This document shows positions 46,203 through 55,159 of a stretch of 64,000 nt of DNA, piece after piece (the stretch's first letter is position 1; each line of letters starts with the position of its first letter). Position numbers and translations under genes: made by a program. This stretch comes from Caproicibacterium amylolyticum (GTDB lineage: Bacteria; Bacillota; Clostridia; Oscillospirales; Acutalibacteraceae). The stretch spans positions 2,666,001 to 2,730,000 of the forward strand of contig NZ_CP060696.1 in the NCBI RefSeq assembly GCF_014467055.1, in the 5' to 3' direction. A model generated the notes under the pieces. The model saw only the letters and a list, made by a program, of their open reading frames with translations, made no database searches and was not told the DNA's origin.

Positions 46203-46395
46203 CTAGCTTTTCTGCAATATTCTTTGTTTTCAGCCGATTGTACTACTTCTTTCTCTCTATTAAATCGAGAAAGGCTCAATAATTCGGCCAGTTGTCAATG
46301 AATTTGCAAAGGTAACTTTTACTTATTCCAAGCTCTAATTGCACCATGCGTAATTCCCAAAGAGAAACAAATACTAGTCGTACGAGGTGATAATC

Positions 46396-47025
46396 ATGTG
46401 TATTGGAGAGCGAATCCATAAAAAACGCCTGGAAGCAAATCTGACATTAAAAGAACTGGCAAAAAAAGTCGACGTGCAGGATGCCACGGTACAACGATAC
46501 GAAACCGGTACGATTAAAAACATTAAGCCGGAAACCATTGAAAAAATAGCAAGACTATTTAAAGTAAGTCCTTCTTGGCTTATGGGCTGGGATGAATCAG
46601 AGACTCCAATAAAGTCCACAATTAACGATGGAATATCCATTATTCCGGCTGTTATCGACATTCTTCCGGAGCCAATGCTTCTTGAAGAAAGTAACATCCT
46701 TAGTTTGGCTCCCGCTGATGTCATAAATGGCCCGGAATATTTTTACTACGTTGTAAAAGATGATAGCATGATAAACAGTGGACTCGAAAAAAGCGCCACC
46801 ATTTTAATTCACCGGCAAAAAAGTGCTGCGGATGGCCAAATTGTAGCGTGCGTCATAGACGGTGTCGGTTGCCTCAAGCGCTTCAACCAGACTGGTGACA
46901 CCATTATTCTGTTATCAGAATGTTCGCCCAGCGAGCCGCTTATCATAAAAATGAGCGATTTCACAAGTGGACGCGTGGCAATCATCGGTGTCGCCGTACT
47001 GTGCATGATTACAAAGAAACTGTAA
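46396..47025 (+). CDS. CI/LexA-like repressor with S24 peptidase domain
   Basis: 209-residue repressor. N-terminal XRE helix-turn-helix: IGERIHKKRLEANLTLKELA, KKVDVQDATVQRYETGTIKN. C-terminal S24 domain has the serine in VKDDSMINSG and the lysine in GVGCLKRFNQ, so RecA-stimulated self-cleavage is possible. ATG 46396 follows GAGGTGAT. No phage structural genes are adjacent; it is probably left from a prophage or mobile element, or a stand-alone SOS-type regulator. Confidence 0.85.
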   Translation: MCIGERIHKKRLEANLTLKELAKKVDVQDATVQRYETGTIKNIKPETIEKIARLFKVSPSWLMGWDESETPIKSTINDGISIIPAVIDILPEPMLLEESNILSLAPADVINGPEYFYYVVKDDSMINSGLEKSATILIHRQKSAADGQIVACVIDGVGCLKRFNQTGDTIILLSECSPSEPLIIKMSDFTSGRVAIIGVAVLCMITKKL

Positions 47026-47074
47026 GCCGTGAAAGCTATATTTAGTAAACCGATTTACCTAATTAAATACAAAA

Positions 47075-47290
47075 AGTCCATAGTGGATGCCCTGTGTTAA
47101 AACCACAACGATTCATACAGGAAGGACATACACTATGGACTATATTACAGCATGCAAAAAAGAGACAATTGAAAACCATAATGGTTGTTATTGGTCTTTA
47201 AAGGAAAACGCATTTTTCATCGCCGTGCGCCAGACGAGCTTTTTGAAGAAGAAATGGATGCACTGCACGCTGAAATATTCCTGCTAGCAA
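47075..47290 (+). pseudogene. Internally deleted IS30-like transposase fragment
   Basis: A short frame starting MDYITACKKETIENHNGCYW (47135) joins, in another frame, a tail reading KRIFHRRAPDELFEEEMDAL, which resembles the C-terminal end of IS30-type transposases. The catalytic centre is absent. This could be a non-autonomous relic of an element with a 60-base leader. Confidence 0.4.
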
Positions 47291-47319
47291 CTCATTTTAG
47301 CATAAAATTGGTTAAACTT

Positions 47320-49589
47320 CTAGTTTTCATTCCACTTATATATAGGTGTATCCACAACTCCAGTGGAATCAGAAGCGGACTTAATGACTCGATTTGCTGA
47401 ACTTTCCCAAACCACTTTACCATTACCGTCCTTTTTAATAAATTTAAATTGGATTTCTTTATCTGCAGGCACACTTACAGGCAAATACCACTCTGGATAT
47501 CCTGGGCACAGCATTGCTTCTGTAGATTGGCTGGAATTCCACATTCCAAGTTCCGGAATATTGCCTACTACATAAAGCTTTTCGCCATAAGATGTTGATG
47601 CTGATACATGAAAGATGACCTGATTCTGGTCACCTGACAGTACATTGTACTTAATTGTATTACTGGTCTTCTCATCATTAACAACTGTTACATCATTATA
47701 TCCGGCTTCCGCACTCTGCGGAACGATCGCTTCGATTTGATTAGACGACTGTGAAATCACCTGCGCCTGTGATTTTCCAAACTTAACAACTGAGGATGTT
47801 TCAAAATTATTTCCTGAAATGTAAACTTTTGTGCCTTTACGTCCTTGAGTAGACATGATGTCACCAATATGAGGAACACTTGTCGTTGATGGTTGATAGG
47901 TCCATACGTCTGTTTCTCCTCCAGACAATGTAAGTGAACCGATTTTTCCATTTAAAACAGTGGTGTCACTGCCTTGCAGCATGGAATTCAGATAGTCAGA
48001 GTAATTTCCATCCGGAAGATTTGTACTGATATTTGACAATGTGTATGTTTTATCTGGCTGACGGTTAACAGCAACTACAACAGTATCATCAAAAAATTTG
48101 CGCTGATAAATCATTACATTATCATCGCTGTACAGAATTGATGTCTGACCATATGCAATAGCGTCATTGTTTTTTCTCAAATCGGATAAACGTTTAATTA
48201 ACTTATATGCGGATGTATTCTCATTAAACACAGACTGTTTTTCCATAAAAATTCTGCCAATACTATTATCTGCTGTATTGGGATTAACATACTGCTCTGT
48301 TCCATAATAAATGTTTGGAATTCCGCGGGAAGTTAATAAAACTGCCAGAGAATCATCAACTATTTTATGATTTTGCTGCTGATAGCCAAAGCGCGGCACA
48401 TCCTGATTATCTATAAATGTAACTGCCTGATTAGGATATTGATAATCATGCTGTGTATAAAGCATCATATTAGAAAAGTCATCCATTGTAGTTGAAAAAT
48501 CTCCAAAGCAAGTGGAATTTGCACGATAATATTCGAAGTCGAGGTTATTGACACCAGTTCGAGTTGGAAAACTGCAGTACTCCGAATACTTGTCTGATGG
48601 TCTACCAATAAAAAATTCTCCAAATTGAGTAACGGGTGACTGATAGTTTACTGCATCGGTAAGTCCCTTTACAAAAGCTGGATTTTCATGTAGCGTTGCA
48701 TCATATCGAAGACCATTGATGTTCTGCGCATTCCAAAATTTCACTGCACTTTCAAGATATTTTACAACATTCGGATTTTCGTGTGAAAAATCTGCAAGTG
48801 ATCCGAGATCCTTATTTCGATAACCCCATACTGAGTTATCATTTCCCCTGTCACCAAACTGATGGAACCAACCATTCACATCATTGTTAGGATCAGCCAA
48901 CAAGTTTTCGGTTTTCCCATCTTGATTATAGTCATAGGGTTCACCATTGTTATCCAATGCATAAGATCCGTCTGGCTTCTTATCTGGTTCATAAAGCTTA
49001 CCATCTTCATTGGAAAAATTTTTCGTTGGATTATGTGACCTGCTGGTATGATTTGTGACAAAATCAATTATCAGTTTAATTCCATTTGCGTGCAACGCAT
49101 CACGCAACGATTGAAATTGCTTTAGTGTTCCAAAATGTTTATTAGTTGCAAAATAGTTTCTGACATGATACCCATGATAGCTAGTCCACTTGTCAACTGT
49201 TCCATCTGCCTGATAATCATCAATCTCTGTATCTCGATTTTCATATGGAGCTGAAATCCAAACTGCTGTAATGCCCATGTCTCTTAAATATGGGATTTTG
49301 TCAATTATGCCCTGCCAGTCTCCACCTTGATATAGCCGATACTTTTGCCCTGTGCCATCATATAGAGAACGGTCAAAGCCGGACGGAACGTTATTGCTCT
49401 TATCTCCGTCATAAAATCTGTCTGTAATAATCTGATAAATCACATTTTTGAATTGACCGGAGTCAGTGTAGCATCTGAAGGCAAAGCTGAATCTTCTGCA
49501 GCTACACTGGTCATGCCTGACGAACAAACAATAGCGATTGATAGCATGACAGCCAGACATTTTGACAACCCAAAGCACCTTTTGTTCAT
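47320..49589 (-). pseudogene. Secreted CGTase-like GH13 amylase with IPT and CBM20 domains, frameshifted after the signal peptide
   Basis: The catalytic frame (47320-49578) has domains A/B/C, then an IPT/TIG domain (PHIGDIMSTQGRKGTKVYIS) and a C-terminal CBM20 starch-binding domain (DQNQVIFHVSASTSYGEKLY), the CGTase order. In that frame the nucleophile is D293 (GLRYDATLHE), acid/base E321 (FGEFF), third acid D393 in IDNQDVPRF, where Gln replaces the usual His. The real start is ATG 49589 after GGGAGGAAAG, encoding a signal peptide (MNKRCFGLSKCLAVMLSIAI, VCSSGMTSVAAEDS), but that frame stops at NSKM. One extra A in the A5 run at 49445-49449 would join both parts. Confidence 0.8.
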
Positions 49590-49690
49590 ATAACTTTCCT
49601 CCCTAAATATTTTAGTTTTTAGCTATAAACAAGCAATTCAAGCTAAAGGCAAGCGACCTTCTTTACTATGTAACATGCGAAAATTGCACA

Positions 49691-51412
49691 TTACTTCTTT
49701 TGAAAAATTGCGAAACCATATGGAACTATTTTCCCATCACTCACTCCCTCCTGAAAAAGTACATCTGCTTTTTCACATATTTCGGTTGGCACCGTCTCCT
49801 CTCTATTCCCTGCGTTTAAGATAACATATATTAGCTGTTTATTCTTTTCACGAACAAAAGCAAACAGTCGGGAGTTTTTTTTCGCCTTTACGGTTTGAAA
49901 TTTGCCTTCCCGCAAAGCTAAATTCGATTTGCGAATTTGAATAATGTTTTTATAAAATTCAACCATTTTTGTATTTTTCCAAGACATTACCTGCCGATAG
50001 TCCTCTTCTGTAATTCCTTGAATGGCTTGTTCATCTCCATAAAATACAGAAGGAATTCCTATGAATGTAAATAGGAACACAACCGCTAGCCGGAATTTTT
50101 CTTGATTTCCATTACACAGAGACAAAAAGCGTGGCACATCGTGTGTATCAAGCACATTAAGTTGGGCATAAAGCATTTGCTCTGGATAGCGAATTAACAT
50201 GTTTGTTATCCGGCTTTCAAATTGAGCAGCATCAATTTGCTCAAGTGCAAAAAAGTCACGGCAGTTCTTTCTCATATCATAATTCATGGCAGAATCAAAT
50301 TGGTCACCATGAAGCCATGGATAAGCAGATTCCCAAATTTCTCCTATTAGCAAGCAATCTGGTTTCAAAGCTTTTGCAGTTTTACGGAACATCCTCCAAA
50401 AGTCGAAATTAATTTCATTGGCTGCATCTAGCCGCCAGCCATCAATATCAAAATTTTTAATCCAATAGCTGCATACCTTTTGAAAGTATGCGATAACTTC
50501 CGGATTTGAAGTATTCATCTTAGGCATTTTTCTCTCATATCCGAAGCACGAATAATTGGGATAGTCCTCCATATTATCCGGACGAATCACCGGGAATTGC
50601 AGTTTGTAAAACCAGTCTTTATATTTAGACTGCTCACCATTTTTAACAACATCTTCGAATACAGAAAAGTTCCATCCACAGTGGTTAAACACACCATCAA
50701 TAATTACACGAATATCCCGCTGGTGACAAGTTTGCACCAACAGATGGAAATCTTCATTTGTACCAAAGCATGGGTCGACATGGAAATAATCAAGAAGATC
50801 ATATTTATGATATTCTCCTGCAGCAAAAATCGGATTTAAGTAAATACAGTTAGCACCCAAATCCTGTATATAATCTAAATTTTCGAGGATTCCGCCAATA
50901 GTACCTCCATTTTTCCCAGATACCAAATGTCCTTGATACTGCTTTTCACATTTGCATCCTGAAATAAAGCGGTAGCCTGTCGCAAAGCTGTCCGGAAAAA
51001 TATTATACACAATTGCATCATTGACCCATTTGGGCACTTCTGCAATATCCTCTTTACGGTTAAATGGAAACTGGTAGTATTCAGATCGTTCGTCAGTCAA
51101 TCCAGTATGAAAATCATCTGCATAATACAGCTTTGATTCTTTGCCATCGCTGACTTCAAAATAATAGCAGACACGGGTATAGGGAGTTCTCAATTTCACT
51201 TCATAATAATCAAATAATGTATCGCTGGCTATTACCTGCATCGGTAATTCTGAAAAGAGCACTGGTGTTTGGCGGCAGGAACGGTCACCATAATGAAGAA
51301 TACAGCTCTTAATATCATTTCGTGCTGTTCTCAAGCGAAAAACGATATGTTCTTCATCAGTGCCATACGCGTAATTAGAAAGTGGTACATGCAAAATTGC
51401 CTCATAGTTCAT
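49691..51412 (-). CDS. Neopullulanase/cyclomaltodextrinase-type GH13_20 enzyme
   Basis: Intracellular enzyme of 573 residues that probably opens cyclodextrins and splits maltodextrins or pullulan. The N-terminal 120 residues are a CBM34-like domain (IVFRLRTARNDIKSCILHYG). Catalytic residues lie in DGWRLDAANEI (nucleophile), LIGEIWESAYPW (acid/base) and NVLDTHDVPRFLS. Start after AAGGAG. It is directly downstream of the maltodextrin permease genes (16-base gap), matching import followed by cytosolic hydrolysis. Confidence 0.9.
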   Translation of the reverse strand: MNYEAILHVPLSNYAYGTDEEHIVFRLRTARNDIKSCILHYGDRSCRQTPVLFSELPMQVIASDTLFDYYEVKLRTPYTRVCYYFEVSDGKESKLYYADDFHTGLTDERSEYYQFPFNRKEDIAEVPKWVNDAIVYNIFPDSFATGYRFISGCKCEKQYQGHLVSGKNGGTIGGILENLDYIQDLGANCIYLNPIFAAGEYHKYDLLDYFHVDPCFGTNEDFHLLVQTCHQRDIRVIIDGVFNHCGWNFSVFEDVVKNGEQSKYKDWFYKLQFPVIRPDNMEDYPNYSCFGYERKMPKMNTSNPEVIAYFQKVCSYWIKNFDIDGWRLDAANEINFDFWRMFRKTAKALKPDCLLIGEIWESAYPWLHGDQFDSAMNYDMRKNCRDFFALEQIDAAQFESRITNMLIRYPEQMLYAQLNVLDTHDVPRFLSLCNGNQEKFRLAVVFLFTFIGIPSVFYGDEQAIQGITEEDYRQVMSWKNTKMVEFYKNIIQIRKSNLALREGKFQTVKAKKNSRLFAFVREKNKQLIYVILNAGNREETVPTEICEKADVLFQEGVSDGKIVPYGFAIFQKK

Positions 51413-51428
51413 GTAAATATCTCCTTAC

Positions 51429-52265
51429 TTATCCTTTTACCCCGCCTGCAGTTAATCCTGAAACCATATATTTCTGCACGCAGAAGAAAATAATCAATAC
51501 TGGAAAAGAAACGAGCAGCGATGCCGCAGAAAAGAGCGGCCAGTTGCGTGTATAATCCGTAGCCTGGAGTGAATATAAACCAGCTGCCAAGGTATACTTA
51601 TCGGCTCCATTAATAAATGTCACTGCAAATATGTATTCATTCCATACATAAATTAAAATCATGACTGCTGTCACAATAATCGAAGGTCTGGCCAACGGAA
51701 GAACCATACGCCAAATCAGTTGCTTATCGTCTGCACCATCCATCATCGCTGCTTCTTCAATTTCTAAGGGAATTGTGTCAAAGTAGCTTTTCATATTCCA
51801 CAAAGCAAAGATTGCCATTGTGCCAATGTAAATCAACACAAGGCCGGTGAAAGTATTTATCAAACCAACCGGTTTTAAGATACGGTACACTGCAAACATG
51901 GAAAGGATAGCTGGGAATGCGTTCAATAATATTAGTAAATTTAAAATTGCTTTTCTGCCTGAAAAGCGCTTTCTGGAAAGTACATATGCACCTGGAATAG
52001 CAACTGTCAGATCTATGACTACCGTTGAAGCAGATAGTATCAAGCTGTTTTTCGCCCAAAGCAGAAAAGGCCTGTTAACAAGGATTTCCCAATAATTCTG
52101 AAGTGTAAAACTTTTCGGAATGAAAGAGAAGTTTGAACTTAACAAATCATTTTTTGCATTTAGCGAAATTGTCAGAGCATAGAGTATAGGAATTAAACAT
52201 ATGAAACACAGAAAAATGAAAAACAAATTAAGAAAAATCATACCAATTTTATGTTTTGTTTTCAT
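51429..52265 (-). CDS. malG: Maltodextrin ABC transporter permease (MalG-like)
   Basis: CUT1 permease of 278 residues, six helices, EAA loop EIEEAAMMDGADDKQLIWRM. Starts within the end of malF (4-base ATGA overlap) after AAAGGAGG. With MalF it forms the channel fed by the binding protein at 53730-54962. The gene symbol is by analogy; a cyclodextrin-specific system would look the same. Confidence 0.88.
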   Translation of the reverse strand: MKTKHKIGMIFLNLFFIFLCFICLIPILYALTISLNAKNDLLSSNFSFIPKSFTLQNYWEILVNRPFLLWAKNSLILSASTVVIDLTVAIPGAYVLSRKRFSGRKAILNLLILLNAFPAILSMFAVYRILKPVGLINTFTGLVLIYIGTMAIFALWNMKSYFDTIPLEIEEAAMMDGADDKQLIWRMVLPLARPSIIVTAVMILIYVWNEYIFAVTFINGADKYTLAAGLYSLQATDYTRNWPLFSAASLLVSFPVLIIFFCVQKYMVSGLTAGGVKG

Positions 52266-53149
52266 ACATTTCCCTCCTTTAATTGTCGATTTGTCAATAT
52301 TGAAGAAATAATCAGGATTGCAAAAATGATGATGGATATAGCGGAACTATACCCATAGTTGTTAGTAACAAATGCCTTTTCGTAAGTATACGTAATGACT
52401 GTATGTATGTCTGCGCCTGTCTTGGCTCCCTGCTGCTGTGTTAAAAGATAAATAATATCAAACTGCTTAAAGGTTGTAAAAATTGTAATTACAACAGCTG
52501 GTGCAATCACAGGCCTTACCAGTGGAATTGTGATTTTTTGAAGCTTGGTGAAAAATCCCGCGCCATCCAGTATTGCACTTTCATAATAGGCTTTATCGAT
52601 ACTTTGGAGTGCACCATCGATAATCATAATCATAAAAGGCAGTGCAAGCCAGAGATTAACCAGTGTACAGGATAAAAATGCTGTTACATCGCCATTTAGC
52701 CAATTGATACCACTTTTCCCCAACAAATGCAGGAATTGATTCATCAAGCCATATTCATTATTAAACATCCCCATCTTCCACAGTAAAATGGATACATATC
52801 CGGGCATGGCCCAAGGAAACATTAAAATTGTTTTATATATTTTATGAGCCCGTAATCCTTTTGTATTCAGCAGCACAGCAATGACATAGGCAATGACCAT
52901 CTGCAAAACCATATTCAGAACAGTCCAGACAATGGTCCTTAACAAAGCTGTCAAAAATCCAGAATCAAGTACAGCAAAGGCTTTGGCATAATTTTGGAAT
53001 CCAATAATTCTTGGATTAAACCAGTGATAAACATTCATATTGGTCACTGAGATATATCCAGTATATAAAATTGGAAATACCACAATGATGCCTATGACCA
53101 ATAGTGACGGCAGTAAATACAAATATGAACGGTATGTTCTCTTTTTCAT
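52262..53149 (-). CDS. malF: Maltodextrin ABC transporter permease (MalF-like)
   Basis: CUT1 permease of 295 residues. N-terminal MKKRTYRSYLYLLPSLLVIG, six helices, EAA loop YYESAILDGAGFFTKLQKIT with Ser at the second position. It is separated from the binding-protein gene by about 580 bases of apparently foreign or decayed sequence, unusual for this operon type. No ATPase gene is nearby. Confidence 0.88.
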   Translation of the reverse strand: MKKRTYRSYLYLLPSLLVIGIIVVFPILYTGYISVTNMNVYHWFNPRIIGFQNYAKAFAVLDSGFLTALLRTIVWTVLNMVLQMVIAYVIAVLLNTKGLRAHKIYKTILMFPWAMPGYVSILLWKMGMFNNEYGLMNQFLHLLGKSGINWLNGDVTAFLSCTLVNLWLALPFMIMIIDGALQSIDKAYYESAILDGAGFFTKLQKITIPLVRPVIAPAVVITIFTTFKQFDIIYLLTQQQGAKTGADIHTVITYTYEKAFVTNNYGYSSAISIIIFAILIISSILTNRQLKEGNV

Positions 53150-53729
53150 GGTCTATCCCCCCCTAACTCGCTAGCTATTTCGAAAATGGTAGTGTCAAAA
53201 AATGATTGAAAACATCGGAGAAAATTCCACCCAAACGCTGAAATGTATTCCGGGCATTATCTCGCTGGATATTTGACCGCGGGAACGTCCCGCAAGTGGG
53301 CCAGTCAGCACCCTAGTTTTGAGCCTGTCTGTCAGGCGGCAGAATCCGTCGAAGATGTTAGTGTAATACCAAAGTTCTAGCAAGCGTGACAGTTTTAATC
53401 CCGAATAGAGACAGTGGAAAGTTTTTCCCAAACATACTAAATTTCAATCTTGTACAGCTTACGTTGAAAGCCTGTTTATACAGCCTTTGCGTTCCTGCTT
53501 TCCACCACATCAACCCTTTTGCCGGTTCCATGCACGCTTGCCTTTTTCTCCATTGCATTTATAAACCCACCCCTTATCATTTCGCCCATCTTTCATAAAA
53601 GCTTTTTCAAACTCTATGGCAGCAGGCCTTTGATTCAGCGTGGGTCTAATTTCACTTGGTGTTTTCTATCAGTTTTGCGGCGACATCATTTTTAGAAGCA
53701 TCACTTTGAATGACATAGGAATGCTTTCT
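53150..53729 (-). other. 580-base gap between malE and malF, probable decayed insertion
   Basis: Only short frames occur on the minus strand (53195-53431, 53358-53558) and I recognise no protein in them. Two tight hairpins are present: GCGGGA/TCCCGC near 53279-53293 and GCCTG/CAGGC near 53322-53336. Sequence style differs from both neighbours. It may be the relic of a small mobile element inserted into the operon. Confidence 0.45.
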
Positions 53730-54962
53730 TCACTTCATATCTGCAATCTGTGCTAAAGCATCCTGCTGCGCCTTATCAGCCTCAGTTTTTGGATTTGCAT
53801 TTTTCTTATTAACAGCAGTCAGCATATTTTCGGTTACAGACCACATGACATCCATTGCCGGAACATTTGGCATCGGCACTACCGTATCTGCAGATGCTTT
53901 AAGCGTTTTTACAATTTCATTAGATGCAATTTCAGAGTCAGCATAAGATTTATTATTGGCTGGTGCATCATTTGTCACTTTTGACATTGCGATGCCGGCC
54001 TCTGGCTTTGCAAGCGTCTGTAAAACTTGAGTAACGGCATCTTTCTTGTTTGCTCCGGCGCTTTTCAGCACATAAATACCCTGTACACCTGAATATGGTG
54101 CTAGCGGCTTGCCGGATGGAATGGTCGGCATCGTTGCATACCCCACATCAATTCCGGAATTTTTTGCATCTGCAGCAAGGTTTGGAAGATTAATTGTTGA
54201 TGCTGCTTTTCCTTCTTTAAAAAGTGTTGTCATTGTATTGTAATCACCATCTGCCGGCTGATACTGTACAAATTGTTTGTGGTAAGACAGGGAATCAATT
54301 GTCCCCTTTAAATTCAGACCAGGCTTTGAATCCTTGTCAATTACATACCCGCCAAATGCGTGCATCCAACTAACAGCGTAATAAGCGGTGCTATGCTGCT
54401 CAACAAATCCATATGTTCCATTTTTGGTGTTTTCCTTCGCAAATTTGAGCAGCTCATCCGTTGTTTTTGGCGGCACCTTCATTAACTTTTTATTGTACAT
54501 AAACATCTGTGTTTCAAAGTAGATGGGGAGTTGATATAGAGTGCCCTTATATGTACCGGCATTTAATGTCATGGGAATAAAATCAGACAAAGAATCCTTG
54601 GAAATCAAATCGGTGATAGGGCTCAAAATGCCCATTTCTGCAAAAATGCCAGCCTTATCATGAGCAAAGAAAAACATATCCGGGGCGCCTTGTGTATCAT
54701 TTCCAACCAATTTCAATGCATCTGTCATTTTATCCTTGCGTTGAAGCTTCACCTTAACATTGGGGGCTAAGCTGTCCAACTGTTTCTGAAGAGCATCCCC
54801 GATTGTCTGGTCATTTTCATACCAAATTGTTATATTGGTTGGACTTTTTGCTGCACTGGCAGCTTTCGATACAGCAGTACTGCTGCTCCCTCCTGATTGG
54901 CATCCTGCAGCAGTTCCCATTATCAACGCTGCTGCAGCTATTACTGCAATACACTTTTTCAA
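53730..54962 (-). CDS. malE: Maltodextrin/cyclodextrin-binding lipoprotein (MalE-like)
   Basis: Extracellular binding protein of 410 residues: leader MKKCIAVIAAAALIMGTAAG with lipobox Cys, a Ser/Ala linker, then TNITIWYENDQTIGDALQKQ. MalE-family segments include GAPDMFFFAHDKAGIFAEMG and QLPIYFETQMFMYNKKLM. It is first in the operon and divergent from a LacI regulator. Upstream lie a good promoter and a cre-like site. Confidence 0.9.
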   Translation of the reverse strand: MKKCIAVIAAAALIMGTAAGCQSGGSSSTAVSKAASAAKSPTNITIWYENDQTIGDALQKQLDSLAPNVKVKLQRKDKMTDALKLVGNDTQGAPDMFFFAHDKAGIFAEMGILSPITDLISKDSLSDFIPMTLNAGTYKGTLYQLPIYFETQMFMYNKKLMKVPPKTTDELLKFAKENTKNGTYGFVEQHSTAYYAVSWMHAFGGYVIDKDSKPGLNLKGTIDSLSYHKQFVQYQPADGDYNTMTTLFKEGKAASTINLPNLAADAKNSGIDVGYATMPTIPSGKPLAPYSGVQGIYVLKSAGANKKDAVTQVLQTLAKPEAGIAMSKVTNDAPANNKSYADSEIASNEIVKTLKASADTVVPMPNVPAMDVMWSVTENMLTAVNKKNANPKTEADKAQQDALAQIADMK

Positions 54963-54987
54963 AACAACGACCTCCCATTAAAAATTT

Positions 54988-55026
54988 ATGAAACCGATAT
55001 AATAATATTTCTAGTACGGACTAGTA
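54988..55026 (-). promoter_or_regulatory. cre-like operator and palindrome in the malE leader
   Basis: TGAAACCGATATAA (54989-55002) matches the cre consensus TGWAANCGNTNWCA at 13 of 14 positions. Next to it is CTAGT-ACGG-ACTAG (55011-55024). Both lie just after the predicted malE transcription start. Confidence 0.55.
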
Positions 55027-55056
55027 TATATTTGATTATTTATCGATTTCAAGATC

Positions 55057-55085
55057 ATTATATAGCCAATTATATAAAAAGTCAA
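55057..55085 (-). promoter_or_regulatory. Predicted malE operon promoter
   Basis: Minus strand -35 TTGACT (55080-55085), 17-base spacer, -10 TATAAT (55057-55062). Confidence 0.7.
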
Positions 55086-55104
55086 CTATATATTGTAAAT
55101 ATTA

Positions 55105-55133
55105 TTGACTTTTTCATGAAACCGTTGTAATAT
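55105..55133 (+). promoter_or_regulatory. LacI-regulator promoter with cre-like site in the spacer
   Basis: -35 TTGACT (55105-55110), 17-base spacer, -10 TAATAT (55128-55133). TGAAACCGTTGTAA (55117-55130) occupies the spacer and matches cre at 13 of 14 positions, so bound repressor would block the polymerase directly. Confidence 0.65.
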
Positions 55134-55159
55134 CTTTATAAGAAAGGAGTATTATAATT

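Noticed and set aside
53195..53431. 78-residue minus-strand frame between malE and malF
   Set aside because: No ribosome site or recognised family; it spans two hairpins, so I treat it as part of decayed sequence.
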